Under the pieces are notes generated by a model, which saw only the letters and a list, made by a program, of their open reading frames with translations, did no database searches and had not been told where the DNA came from. Below are positions 54,204 through 62,299 of a stretch of DNA of 64,000 bases, in pieces. Location: NCBI GenBank assembly GCA_004554775.1, contig SFKI01000008.1, positions 1-64,000 of the forward strand. The letters run 5' to 3'. The translations under genes and the position numbers were made by a program. This DNA is from Subdoligranulum variabile (GTDB lineage Bacteria > Bacillota > Clostridia > Oscillospirales > Ruminococcaceae). The first letter of the stretch is position 1. Each line of letters begins with the position of its first letter.

Positions 54204-55154
54204 ATGGTACAGGTCGATTTGATCACCGGCTTTTTGGGGGCTGGAAAAACAACGTTTTTACGCAAATATGTGCGCTGGCTCAACGCGCACGGGCAGCGCG
54301 TCTGCATCTTGGAGAACGACTTCGGCGCGGTGAATGTTGACGTGATGCTGCTGCAAGACCTGCTGGGCGACAACTGCGACATCGAGACCATCAGCGGCGG
54401 CTGCGACTGCGACACTCACCAGCGCCGGATGCGTACCAAGCTGATCTCGCTGGCGATGCAGGGGTTTGACCGCGTGCTGGTGGAGCCGAGCGGCATTTTT
54501 GATGTGGACGAGTTCTACGACGTGCTGCGGGACGAGCCGCTCGACCGCTGGTACACGCTGGGCAATGTAATTACCATCGTGGATGCGCTGCTTGAGCCGC
54601 AGCTCAGTCCGCAGGGCGAGTATCTGCTGGCCAGCGAGGCCGCCAGCGCGGGCATGGTGCTGATGAGCCGTTGCCAGCAGGCCGCGCCCTGCCAGGCCGA
54701 CGCGACACTGGCGCACCTGAACCGTGCGCTGGAAGTCTGCCACTGTGCGCGCCGTTTCGCCGCCGACACTGACGCGCTGTGCAAGCCTTGGGACGCGCTG
54801 ACCGACGCCGACATGCAGCGGCTGGACAGCTGCGGCCACCGCCAGGCTAGCTACGTGAAGCTGCATTTCGACGAGCACGAGGCGTTTACCTCGCTGTATT
54901 TTATGGAGCTGCCCCTCACCCTGCCCGCCCTGCAAACCGCCGTGCAGCAGATTTTTGCCGACCCGGCGTGCGGGCATATTTTACGTATCAAAGGCTTTTT
55001 GCGCACCGAAGATGGATGGCGCGAGATGAATGCCACGCGGGATACGCTGCACGTTGAGGCGGTTCCTGATGGGCAGGAAGTGGTTATTGTGATTGGCGAA
55101 GGTGTGAATCGCGCCTGCGTGGAGCGCCACCTTGCGGCGGTTCATGCGGGGTAA
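54204..55154 (+). CDS. CobW/COG0523-family metal-binding GTPase
   Basis: A 316-residue G3E GTPase. Walker A GFLGAGKTT is at residues 9-17, ENDFGAVNVD at about 37-46, EPSGIFDV at about 94 is the Walker B region, and a C-terminal CobW_C domain (from about 220) follows. The usual metal motif GCxCC is replaced by GGCDCD at about 65-70, so the metal or role may differ. COG0523 proteins deliver zinc, cobalt or other metals. Second gene of a short operon. Confidence 0.88.
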   Translation: MVQVDLITGFLGAGKTTFLRKYVRWLNAHGQRVCILENDFGAVNVDVMLLQDLLGDNCDIETISGGCDCDTHQRRMRTKLISLAMQGFDRVLVEPSGIFDVDEFYDVLRDEPLDRWYTLGNVITIVDALLEPQLSPQGEYLLASEAASAGMVLMSRCQQAAPCQADATLAHLNRALEVCHCARRFAADTDALCKPWDALTDADMQRLDSCGHRQASYVKLHFDEHEAFTSLYFMELPLTLPALQTAVQQIFADPACGHILRIKGFLRTEDGWREMNATRDTLHVEAVPDGQEVVIVIGEGVNRACVERHLAAVHAG

Positions 55155-55224
55155 TGGGATTTTTCCGGTAGTTTTTTCTTTTTTGGTCACAAAAAAGGAA
55201 GGCTGCCCGGAAGGATCCCGCTAA

Positions 55225-55253
55225 AAAAGGTGTCACCGCAAGTTGATGACACC
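55225..55253 (-). terminator. Terminator of the small membrane protein gene
   Basis: GGTGTCATCA(ACT...) / TGACACC arms on the minus strand followed by TTTTTT. Upstream, 55165-55205 contains the TTTTTTGGTCACAAAAAAGG dyad and a CCGGAAGG block of the dispersed repeat family, probably terminating the CobW operon. Confidence 0.7.
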
Positions 55254-55263
55254 CGCAACGCGT

Positions 55264-55644
55264 TCATTTCTCAAACGCATCCGTCCCGTAATACCAGCGG
55301 TCGACAAAAATCTCCACCACCAGCGGCAGCACAAGGGCTGTCAGCAATACCCAAATGGCGATCAGCGCACTTTCAATGTCGTCGGTCAACACGGTCAGCG
55401 CGCGGCCTAAAATTTTGTTCGCAAACACCGGCAGCGGTATGCCAAAATCCTGGATCAGATACCCCCAAAACTCGCCCAGGCTGAATGCCCCCAGGTAGTC
55501 ACAGGGCAGCGTAGGGTTGCGGCTGTAGGTGCGCAGCCGGGGGTCGGCGTCGTGGTAAAGCAGCGCCTTTTGCTTGATGTACCCCAAAATCGCCATAATC
55601 AGCACGGCCATCCAGTACGTGCCGCTGGCCGCCTGCCAGGTCAT
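55264..55644 (-). CDS. Small membrane protein of unknown function
   Basis: A 126-residue protein with an N-terminal membrane helix (about 8-25) and a second near the C-terminus (about 92-112, IAIWVLLTALVLPLVVEIFV), joined by a soluble stretch. No family recognised. It stands alone between a CobW-family gene and an antiporter on the opposite strand. The start is followed by typical hydrophobic residues, but the ribosome site is weak (GGGGGCGC). Confidence 0.65.
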   Translation of the reverse strand: MTWQAASGTYWMAVLIMAILGYIKQKALLYHDADPRLRTYSRNPTLPCDYLGAFSLGEFWGYLIQDFGIPLPVFANKILGRALTVLTDDIESALIAIWVLLTALVLPLVVEIFVDRWYYGTDAFEK

Positions 55645-55837
55645 GCGCAGCGCCCCCTCTCGTTTTGGCTACATTGTAACGCTCGGCGCAAAATTTGTCA
55701 ATCCGCCGCCAATACTTGGACATCATCGCGCAATCGCGCAATTTTCGCGCAATTTTACCCCGCTGCCCTTGCAATTTCCCCGTGGGATGCTATACTAAAA
55801 AGATACGTAGAAATCCATTTGCAGCAAAGGAGTTTTT

Positions 55838-56797
55838 ATGCTGATCCCTGTACTGTTGTTTATTGTCGGGCTGCTGTTCCTCATCAAAGGCGGCGACTGG
55901 TTCGTGGACGGCGCGTCGGCGCTGGCGCGGCGGTTCCATCTGCCCGAGCTGCTCATCGGCGCGACGGTCGTGTCCATCGGCACCACCCTGCCCGAAGTCA
56001 TGGTCTCGACGATGTCGGCGCTGTCCGGCCATGGCGAGATCGCCTACGGCAACGCCATCGGGTCGGTCATCTGCAATGCGGCGCTGATCGCGGCCATCAC
56101 CATTGCGGTGCGACCGGGAAAAGTTGACCCTAAGACGTTAAAAATTCCGGTGCTGTTCTTCTTTGCCGCGGCGGCCGTCTACTGCGTGGCGGCCTACGGC
56201 TTCGGCAAGTTCACCCGCCCGATGGGCCTTATTATGCTGGCGATGTTTGTCGCGTACATGGCCGCCAACGTGATACAGATGAAAAACGCCCCCGCCGAGC
56301 AGCACGACGACGAGGAAGAAGCCATGCCCCTGCCTAAGATGCTGGTGCTGCTGGTAGCTGGCGCGGTGCTGATCGCAGTGGGCGCAAACCTGCTGGTGGA
56401 CAACGGCACGCTGATCGCGCAGGCGCTGGGCGTGCCCGAGAGCGTTATCGCGCTGACGTTTGTGGCGCTGGGCACCTCCCTGCCCGAGTTGGTCACGGCG
56501 ATCACCTCGCTCATCAAGGGGCACAGCGACCTGTCGCTCGGCAATGTGGTCGGCGCGAACGTGTTCAACCTGGTGCTGGTCAGCGGTGTGTCGATCACAC
56601 TGGCCCCCTTCACGGTGCCCCAGAGCGCCACGATCTTTGGTATGAATTCCAGCCTGGTGCTGGAACTGCCGGTCATGCTGGCCGTCATGGTGCTGCTGAC
56701 CGTCCCGGCGCTGCTGAAAGGCAAGCTCAGCCGGGTACAGGGCGTGGCGCTGCTGGTGATTTATGCAGTGTTCTGCGGGATTCAGTTTACGCTTTGA
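55838..56797 (+). CDS. Calcium/sodium antiporter (CaCA family, YrbG-like)
   Basis: A 319-residue membrane protein with ten predicted helices in two inverted halves. The two alpha repeats GTTLPEVMVS (about residues 48-57) and GTSLPELVTA (about 211-220) with the following GNxxGS/GNVVGAN motifs carry the cation-binding acids. An acidic loop (about 150-165, EQHDDEEEAM) separates the halves. It exports Ca2+ in exchange for Na+. AAAGGAG lies upstream of the ATG. Single gene with its own terminator. Confidence 0.93.
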   Translation: MLIPVLLFIVGLLFLIKGGDWFVDGASALARRFHLPELLIGATVVSIGTTLPEVMVSTMSALSGHGEIAYGNAIGSVICNAALIAAITIAVRPGKVDPKTLKIPVLFFFAAAAVYCVAAYGFGKFTRPMGLIMLAMFVAYMAANVIQMKNAPAEQHDDEEEAMPLPKMLVLLVAGAVLIAVGANLLVDNGTLIAQALGVPESVIALTFVALGTSLPELVTAITSLIKGHSDLSLGNVVGANVFNLVLVSGVSITLAPFTVPQSATIFGMNSSLVLELPVMLAVMVLLTVPALLKGKLSRVQGVALLVIYAVFCGIQFTL

Positions 56798-56819
56798 TTA
56801 TGATTTAATTATGCGGCTA

Positions 56820-56856
56820 CCCGGCCCTGCCCACCTTGCGGCAGGGCTTTTTTTAA
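56820..56856 (+). repeat. Short copy of the dispersed hairpin, antiporter terminator
   Basis: CGGCCCTGCC-CACCTTGC-GGCAGGGC followed by seven T and AATGAG. The same hairpin as at 8077, 10128 and 12320; here it is clearly placed as a terminator. Confidence 0.75.
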
Positions 56857-56871
56857 TGAGATGCACTCACT

Positions 56872-56902
56872 AAAAAAGGAGTCACCGCCTTGCGGTGACT
56901 CC
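56872..56902 (-). terminator. Terminator of the UPF0303 gene
   Basis: GGAGTCACCGC / GCGGTGACTCC arms with a short loop, then TTTTTT on the minus strand. Confidence 0.85.
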
Positions 56903-56928
56903 TGCTGGCCGCGATACCGCAGCAAAAA

Positions 56929-57396
56929 TTACTTCTTCTTACTCTCCCAATACTCTTTCACCGTTTCACACAGCAACGCATGATCCTTCAAATGCGGCAA
57001 ACCGGAAATGATCGCCGCACCGCGGAACTGGCCGTCTACGTACAGCGGAAATCCGCCGCCGCAGAATGCGTAGTGCTCCTCGTCCAGCTGCCAGGGGGCC
57101 TTGGCACCGTACAGCTCACGCTCCACGGCGGCGCGCAGGCTGGTAGTGCCGGTCAGTTGCACCGTGCGCTGCTTTTTGTCCATCCAGTTGTTGTTGGTCG
57201 CGTCGGTGCCCGGCAAAAAGGACTGGTACAAGATCATCCCGTCCAGCACAATGCGCACCGCGATCGGCTTGGGGGCCTTCTCCCCTGCGGCGCGCAGCGC
57301 GCTGCCCAGGACGTAGGCGTCGTTAAAATCAAAGCTGTCAAACCGCACGGTGTTTTCCAGCTCGGTCAATTCCTGCAAAAGAGCTTCATCATACAT
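56929..57396 (-). CDS. UPF0303 / HbpS-like heme-degrading-domain protein
   Basis: A 155-residue single-domain protein. RIVLDGMILYQSFLPGTDATNNNWMDKK and FCGGGFPLYVDGQFRGAAIISGLPHLKDH match the HbpS/DUF336-related UPF0303 family; members bind heme or corrinoid-like ligands or have no known ligand. Length typical. AAGGAG is upstream of the ATG. Single gene. Confidence 0.88.
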   Translation of the reverse strand: MYDEALLQELTELENTVRFDSFDFNDAYVLGSALRAAGEKAPKPIAVRIVLDGMILYQSFLPGTDATNNNWMDKKQRTVQLTGTTSLRAAVERELYGAKAPWQLDEEHYAFCGGGFPLYVDGQFRGAAIISGLPHLKDHALLCETVKEYWESKKK

Positions 57397-57460
57397 TGCA
57401 AAACAACTCCTTAAACAAAATATACGCTTTTACTATAGCACAAAACCCGCCCCAATACAA

Positions 57461-57494
57461 CAAAAAGCCGCCCCGGCCTACTAACCGGAGCGGC
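57461..57494 (-). terminator. Terminator of the permease gene
   Basis: GCCGCTCCGG / CCGGGGCGGC arms (one wobble) and TTTTT on the minus strand, 16 bp after the permease stop. Confidence 0.82.
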
Positions 57495-57510
57495 AATCTT
57501 ACTGTTTCAA

Positions 57511-58908
57511 TCAGGCCAGGAACCACTCGGGGCCAAGGCCAGTGACCGTGAAGGCGGTCAGGATGTACAGCAGAATCGAGCAGATATACGCAAACGGGAT
57601 GGACAGCTTCAGGTAGTCACGAGACTCGACCTTAGTGTAGGCCAGGCCCCAGGCGATCCAGCTTTGGGTGATGCAGGAACCAACGTTGACGGTGGTTGCC
57701 GGGATGGTAAACACGCAGAACAGGAATGGCACGCTGAAGTGGCCAACAGCGGACAGCACGCCCAGCGTAGCAGCGCCGCAGCCGTAGAGGGTCAGGGGGC
57801 CGCGGAAGAAGCCCAGGATGGACAGCGCTGCGAACAGGGCACAGACGACCAGCTCATTGGTGGGCATGATGCCGCCCAGAACTTCCTTGAAGTACGGGGA
57901 AGCGTAGGAGGCGCAGGTGTTGAACATGGGCAGCGTCAGCAGGAAGCCGACCAGCGGGGCGGTGTCGACGACGCCGTCATAGTACAGTTTGTTGACGAGC
58001 TGGCAGTTCTCTTTGAAAGACTTGTTCATCTTGCCGCAGAGGAACAGGGCCGCAAAACCGGCGATGACAAAGCCGCCGATAACGGAGAAGTCGAGCCAGA
58101 TCTTCAGGACGACGGGCACGATGGGCAGGATCAAAGCGATCAGCGGGGCATCGGTCTGGACGTTCTTGGGGGCAGCCTGGGCAGCCCAGGCGTGGCTCTT
58201 CTTGCCAAGCTTGAGGTAGATACCGGTCAGCACGGAGACGACCACGACACTGATGATCAGTGCGTAGATGCCCCAGTGAGAGGTGTACCAGCTGAAGGAG
58301 AACTCGGGCATTTCGTCAGCAGCGCAGATAAAAGCACGCAGCTGCGAGAACTGCAGGACCGGGTTCAGGTACATACCGGCGGAAACAGAGCCCATGAAGG
58401 TGAACATGGCGATGGCCTTGGGGATGCCCAGGGACATCAGGATGGGCAGCACGATAACGCCGATGGCGATAACGGGGCCCGCGCCCATCATGGCAGTGAA
58501 GATGAACGCAGTCACGATGTTCAGCAAAACGATGGTGATGATGGGACGGTCGCCGCCCAGCTCAACGGTTTTGCGGATCAGGGTGGATGCGATGCCGGTC
58601 TCCATCAGGACGCGGCCGAACCAGGCGCCCCAGCAGACGTTGACCAGCGTGGTGCCCCACCCTTCGGGAGCGGACTGGTAGATCTTGTTCAAAATCGAAA
58701 CCAGCGTGGTGCCGCTGTCGCCGCCGAACTGCAAGATCGGGTTCTCAGCGATGAACTCCGGCGAAGCCACCACAGTGCCCAGCAGGGACAGGGCGGTCCA
58801 GGTGATGGAGATGATCAGGAAGCCGATCATCAGGTTATGACCCTTTACGCAGTAGTAGGCCAGCGCAAAAAAGGTCAGGACAAGAATGATGCCAATCACA
58901 AATTCCAT
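57511..58908 (-). CDS. Large carboxylate/citrate-type permease (ion transporter superfamily)
   Basis: A 465-residue membrane protein with about 12 helices. The overall pattern (two hydrophobic halves, with GAGPVIAIGVIVLPIL and GFFRGPLTLYGCGAA segments) is that of GntP/CitMHS-like permeases of the ion transporter superfamily. Substrate unknown; gluconate, citrate or another carboxylate is possible. GAAGGAGG lies 7-8 nt before the ATG at 58908. Single gene. Confidence 0.8.
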   Translation of the reverse strand: MEFVIGIILVLTFFALAYYCVKGHNLMIGFLIISITWTALSLLGTVVASPEFIAENPILQFGGDSGTTLVSILNKIYQSAPEGWGTTLVNVCWGAWFGRVLMETGIASTLIRKTVELGGDRPIITIVLLNIVTAFIFTAMMGAGPVIAIGVIVLPILMSLGIPKAIAMFTFMGSVSAGMYLNPVLQFSQLRAFICAADEMPEFSFSWYTSHWGIYALIISVVVVSVLTGIYLKLGKKSHAWAAQAAPKNVQTDAPLIALILPIVPVVLKIWLDFSVIGGFVIAGFAALFLCGKMNKSFKENCQLVNKLYYDGVVDTAPLVGFLLTLPMFNTCASYASPYFKEVLGGIMPTNELVVCALFAALSILGFFRGPLTLYGCGAATLGVLSAVGHFSVPFLFCVFTIPATTVNVGSCITQSWIAWGLAYTKVESRDYLKLSIPFAYICSILLYILTAFTVTGLGPEWFLA

Positions 58909-59273
58909 AAAAATATTCCTCCTTCTCATGGTAGTCGCTTACAAAGGTGCGTAAGCGCAATGTGATTGAAAGATCGAGCTTAGTATAGCAGATTTTGTGC
59001 AAAAAGGCAATGATCTGTTTCAGAAAAATGGCGCGACTTTGAAATAATTGTGAACACATAGTATAACAATAGGGATTCACCCGTGTCGGAAAAAGGCTAT
59101 AACGAACATAAATTGCGCCCGGAATTGATCAATTTATGTGCCTTTTTGTGCAACCTGCACGGACACACCCGCGAATTTTTGTGCGGGGTGAAAGAATTTT
59201 GCTGCAAGATTTGTCATTTGCGCGCGGGCGTGCTACACTGGGGGTACTACAATACGATGGAGCGTGATAAGCG
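58909..59273. other. Intergenic control region of the permease gene
   Basis: AT-rich, with GATCGAGC(TTAGTATAGCAG) and ACACATAGTATAACAATAGGG stretches that can serve as promoter -10 boxes on either strand (58978-59075). 59083-59277 is open in one plus frame (see separate entry). No terminator or riboswitch is seen. Confidence 0.4.
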
Positions 59274-59277
59274 ATGA
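59083..59277 (+). CDS. Possible small Cys-rich protein
   Basis: A 64-residue frame from a GTG (NLHGHTREFLCGVKEFCCKICH in the middle region), with six Cys and an ATGA overlap with the next start. The Cys/His spacing recalls small metal-binding proteins, but the ribosome site is poor (AGGG) and I know no family. May be chance. Confidence 0.3.
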   Translation: MSEKGYNEHKLRPELINLCAFLCNLHGHTREFLCGVKEFCCKICHLRAGVLHWGYYNTMERDKR

Positions 59278-59471
59278 CCTACCTGGTAAAACGCATCGAC
59301 GAGCAGATGTACGGCTGCGAGGAACCCGCCCCCGACTTGGAGATTATGGTCGACGTGACCCTGCAAGCTCCCAACGGCGCAGAACTCGTCCTCCCCTGCC
59401 CCGATGCCGCGCTGACAGCGGCGGATATTAACGAGGGGGATAAAATTGTAATAATGCTGAAAAAGGCATAA
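59274..59471 (+). CDS. Small conserved hypothetical protein
   Basis: A 65-residue acidic protein (MTYLVKRIDEQMYGCEEPAPD...GDKIVIMLKKA), mainly beta. GGAGCG lies 8-9 nt before the ATG. The LPCPDAALTAADINEGDKV-type end suggests a small beta-barrel fold. A dispersed repeat with a terminator-like hairpin follows it. Function unknown. Confidence 0.65.
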   Translation: MTYLVKRIDEQMYGCEEPAPDLEIMVDVTLQAPNGAELVLPCPDAALTAADINEGDKIVIMLKKA

Positions 59472-59477
59472 GCATGT

Positions 59478-59560
59478 GCTGCCGCATGCCGCCGCCTTGC
59501 GGCGGCGCACTCATTTTAGAAGGCTTCCTCCGGGAAGCCTTCCTTTTTTATGGCCAAAAG
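59478..59560. repeat. Short copy of the dispersed repeat
   Basis: GCCGCCGCCTTGCGGCGGC and AAGGCTTCC-TCC-GGGAAGCCTT followed by CCTTTTTTA; the second hairpin works as a terminator for the small gene upstream. Same block order as at 14140-14225. Confidence 0.65.
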
Positions 59561-59585
59561 AGTAGGCATAACGGCGGCCGCCCAA

Positions 59586-59620
59586 ATAAAAAAGGGCGTG
59601 CCGCAACGTGGCAACGCCCG
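59586..59620 (-). terminator. Terminator of the DUF362 gene
   Basis: GGGCGTTGCC / (GC)GGCACGCCC arms followed on the minus strand by TTTTTTATT. Confidence 0.82.
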
Positions 59621-59693
59621 CTGCGGCCATCGTGTGGCCGCCGGTGATAAGTTTACCCACGACCACCGCAATCAAGTGTACAACAACAGAAAT

Positions 59694-60575
59694 TTACACG
59701 CGCACCAGCTCGTAATCGGCTGTGCCTACGCCCAAAGCCTCGGCAGCTTCGATGGTGTGGGCACCGTGGCGGCTGTTGACGCGCTCCATAAAGTGGTCGC
59801 GGCCGGGGTCAGCGCTGTGCTCGACGAGGTCCAGGCAGGCGCGGTCCAGCGCGACGGGGTCCAGGCTGGACAGGATGCCGATGTCGCCCATGCAGGGGTT
59901 CTCGGCCACGGCGCAGCAGTCGCAGTCGACGGACAGATTCTTCATCACGGCGACGTAGGCGATCTTGCCGGTAAAGTGGTCGGCCACGGTGCTGGCGGCG
60001 TCGGCCATCGCTTCCAGGAAGGTATCCTGCGGGCAGATATTGTCCCACAGCACGGCCTGGTCCTTGACCTTGCCGCCGGAATGGATGTAGGCCTTGCCCG
60101 CGCTGGACGCACAGCCGATGGACAGCTGCTTCAGCGCGCCGCCGTAGCCGCCCATCGGGTGGCCCTTGAAGTGAATCAAAACTAACATGCTGTCGTAGTT
60201 TTCAATGTTCTTGCCCAGCAGGTTGTCGTGCAGGACCTTGCCGTTTTTCACGGGCCAGACAACGTCCGGGCCCTCGGCGTCCATGATGTCGACGTCAAAC
60301 AGGTCGCTCCAGCCGTGCTTTTTCATCAGCTGCACATGCTTGGGGGTCTCATTGCGCGCGCCGCCGTAGGCAGTGTTGCACTCAACGACGGTGCCGTGCA
60401 CGGCGTCGATGACCGGCTTCATGAACGCAGGGCGCAGAAAGTTCTGGTTGCCGTCCTCGCCGCTGTGGACCTTAACAGCCACCTTGCCGGGCAGCTCCAC
60501 GCCCAGCTGGCGGTACATTTTCAGCACAGCCTCCGGGGTGATTTCATTAGTGAAATAAACAGTAGATTTTGCCAT
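59694..60575 (-). CDS. DUF362 domain protein
   Basis: A 293-residue protein of the DUF362 family (VAVKVHSGEDGNQNFLRPAF; VVECNTAYGGARN; LIHFKGHPMGGYGGALKQLSIG). A Cys-rich CDCCAVAENPCMGDIGIL segment (about 218-238) may hold an Fe-S cluster, but no complete CxxCxxCxxxC ferredoxin motif is present. Role unknown; some members are linked to cofactor or iron-sulfur enzymes. The ATG at 60575 follows AAAAGGAGG. Single gene with its own terminator. Confidence 0.88.
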   Translation of the reverse strand: MAKSTVYFTNEITPEAVLKMYRQLGVELPGKVAVKVHSGEDGNQNFLRPAFMKPVIDAVHGTVVECNTAYGGARNETPKHVQLMKKHGWSDLFDVDIMDAEGPDVVWPVKNGKVLHDNLLGKNIENYDSMLVLIHFKGHPMGGYGGALKQLSIGCASSAGKAYIHSGGKVKDQAVLWDNICPQDTFLEAMADAASTVADHFTGKIAYVAVMKNLSVDCDCCAVAENPCMGDIGILSSLDPVALDRACLDLVEHSADPGRDHFMERVNSRHGAHTIEAAEALGVGTADYELVRV

Positions 60576-60611
60576 GAGAAAGATCCTCCTTTTAATAAAG
60601 AATACCAATTT

Positions 60612-60745
60612 TGTAATGGTTCCCTTTCGAGGGGAGCCTTTGGGTTGCGGCTTCGGTTTATTGTATGGGCGAGCATTGCTCGCCCGTGCAATCTTGCGTA
60701 AAGGCTAAACTCCGCGGGCGACCACTGGTCGCCCCTACAATGCAG
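60612..60745. repeat. Second dispersed repeat family (GCGAGCATTGCTCGC)
   Basis: Contains CGAGGGGAGCC, GGGCGAGCATTGCTCGCCC and GGGCGACCACTGGTCGCCC dyads, resembling the stretch at 8350-8480. It fills the gap between the DUF362 gene and the cbiO-like gene. No gene seen. Confidence 0.6.
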
Positions 60746-60751
60746 ATGTGC

Positions 60752-61495
60752 TTACCCTCGTTGAAACCTCAACGGCAACTCCAAATCGCACCGGGCCAGT
60801 AAATCGCCGTCCTGCAAAATACGCTCGCTCGGCCCGTCCGCCGCAACGCTCCCTTCGTGCAGCAGCACCACCCGCGTGCAGGTGTCGTAGATAAAATCGA
60901 GGTCGTGCGAAGCAATCAGCATCGCGCAGGGCAGGCTGCGCAAAATTTCGATGAGGTTGCGTCGATTTTTCGGGTCCAGCGCGGCAGACGGCTCGTCCAT
61001 CAAAATCAACTCGGGGTCTAGGGTCAAAATCCCCGCGATGGACGCTAATTTTTTCTGCCCGCCGGAAAGCCGGTACACCGGTCGGTCAGCGCAATCCTCA
61101 ATGTGTACCTGCTGCAAGGCGCGGCGGGTGCGCGCGGCGACTTCCTCGGGCGGGTAGCCGTAGTTCTGCGCCGCAAAGGCGACGTCTGCCGCCACTGTGG
61201 GCATGAAAAGCTGGCTGTCCGAATCCTGGAAAATATACCCGACTTTCCGGCGGATAGAAGCTAAATTTTCCCGCTGCATCGCAAGGCCGGATACTTCCAG
61301 CGTGCCCTGCTGCATGGACAAAATGCCCACCAGAAGCTTCAGCAGCGTGGATTTGCCAACGCCGTTGCAGCCCACCAGCCCCACCCGCTCCCCGGGTGCG
61401 ATGGATAGTGTAACGCCCTGCAGAACCGGTACGGCGTGGTCCTTGTAACAAAAAAGCAGGTCCCGCATGGCCAGAATAGGCCCGGAATTAGACAT
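60752..61495 (-). CDS. ECF transporter ATPase (CbiO/NikO-like)
   Basis: A 247-residue ABC ATPase. Walker A GCNGVGKST at about residues 37-45, Q-loop YIFQDSDSQLF, signature LSGGQKKLASIAG and Walker B LILMDEPSAALDP are intact. It energises the CbiM/CbiQ complex encoded just upstream. The gene follows CbiQ by 15 bp. Because larC precedes the cluster, the ion is probably nickel rather than cobalt. Confidence 0.93.
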   Translation of the reverse strand: MSNSGPILAMRDLLFCYKDHAVPVLQGVTLSIAPGERVGLVGCNGVGKSTLLKLLVGILSMQQGTLEVSGLAMQRENLASIRRKVGYIFQDSDSQLFMPTVAADVAFAAQNYGYPPEEVAARTRRALQQVHIEDCADRPVYRLSGGQKKLASIAGILTLDPELILMDEPSAALDPKNRRNLIEILRSLPCAMLIASHDLDFIYDTCTRVVLLHEGSVAADGPSERILQDGDLLARCDLELPLRFQRG

Positions 61496-61510
61496 AGTAT
61501 CGTATCCTTT

Positions 61511-62299
61511 TTACAAAAGTTGCCCGACCAGCTCAAACACCGGCACGGCGCGGAAAACGGCGCAGTAGCCCACCGTTACCGCCAAAAACAGCCACCCGCC
61601 GTGCTTTTTTGGCCCAAGCGGGAACGTCCCCGCAAAGCCGCGCAGCTGCATGCTCTCGTACACAAGCTGCGCGCGGTCGATGCTGCGCAAAAGCAGCTGC
61701 CCCAGCAGCGACCCCCACGCCCGGAAATGGATGCCCTTTTGCCCCGGCGCGCGCAGTGCGTAGGCCGTGGCCAGGCGGTTGCCCTCCTGCAAAAGCAGGA
61801 TAATATAACGGTATATCAACAAAATTGTGGTGGTCAGCACGCGCGGGAAATGCAGCTGCTGCAACGCCGCGCAGACGGCTTCCATCCCCGTGGACGCGAT
61901 GAGCACCCACACGGCCAGAAAGCAAAACAGCCCTTTAGCCAGCAAAACGCCCAGTGAAAGCATGCCCCCGGTCACGGCCAGCGGCCCGGCGTGCAGCAGC
62001 ACCGCACGGTCAAACGGCAGGTTGCACAGTCCCACCACGGCCAGCAGCGCGGCCGCCGGCGCAAACGCCCGCAGCGCATCGGCGGGGGCAAAGTCGGCCA
62101 GCTCCAGCACCAGCAGCGGCCAAAGCCCCATGCCCAGCACGCCCGAAAGCTGATACCGCCCAAACGACAGCGTCACGGCCAGATACAGCGCCACGGCCAG
62201 CAGCTTGGGCAGCGGGCCCAGCCGGTTCAGCCAGGTATCGCGCGCGGCTAGATCATCCAGACGGTGGACATCTTTAATGGCTCTGTGCAGACGATCCAC
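61511..62299 (-). CDS. ECF transporter T component (CbiQ/NikQ-like)
   Basis: A 262-residue membrane protein with about five to six helices. A characteristic cytoplasmic coupling region follows the last helix group, with ESMQLRGF (about residue 216) as the AxR-type coupling motif. It links the S component CbiM to the ATPase CbiO. Its start overlaps the end of the cbiM gene by 26 bp. Confidence 0.9.
   Translation of the reverse strand: MDRLHRAIKDVHRLDDLAARDTWLNRLGPLPKLLAVALYLAVTLSFGRYQLSGVLGMGLWPLLVLELADFAPADALRAFAPAAALLAVVGLCNLPFDRAVLLHAGPLAVTGGMLSLGVLLAKGLFCFLAVWVLIASTGMEAVCAALQQLHFPRVLTTTILLIYRYIILLLQEGNRLATAYALRAPGQKGIHFRAWGSLLGQLLLRSIDRAQLVYESMQLRGFAGTFPLGPKKHGGWLFLAVTVGYCAVFRAVPVFELVGQLL

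Noticed and set aside
57664..58965. 433-codon plus-strand frame, strongly charged
   Set aside because: Antisense to the permease gene; composition reflects the complement of hydrophobic codons.
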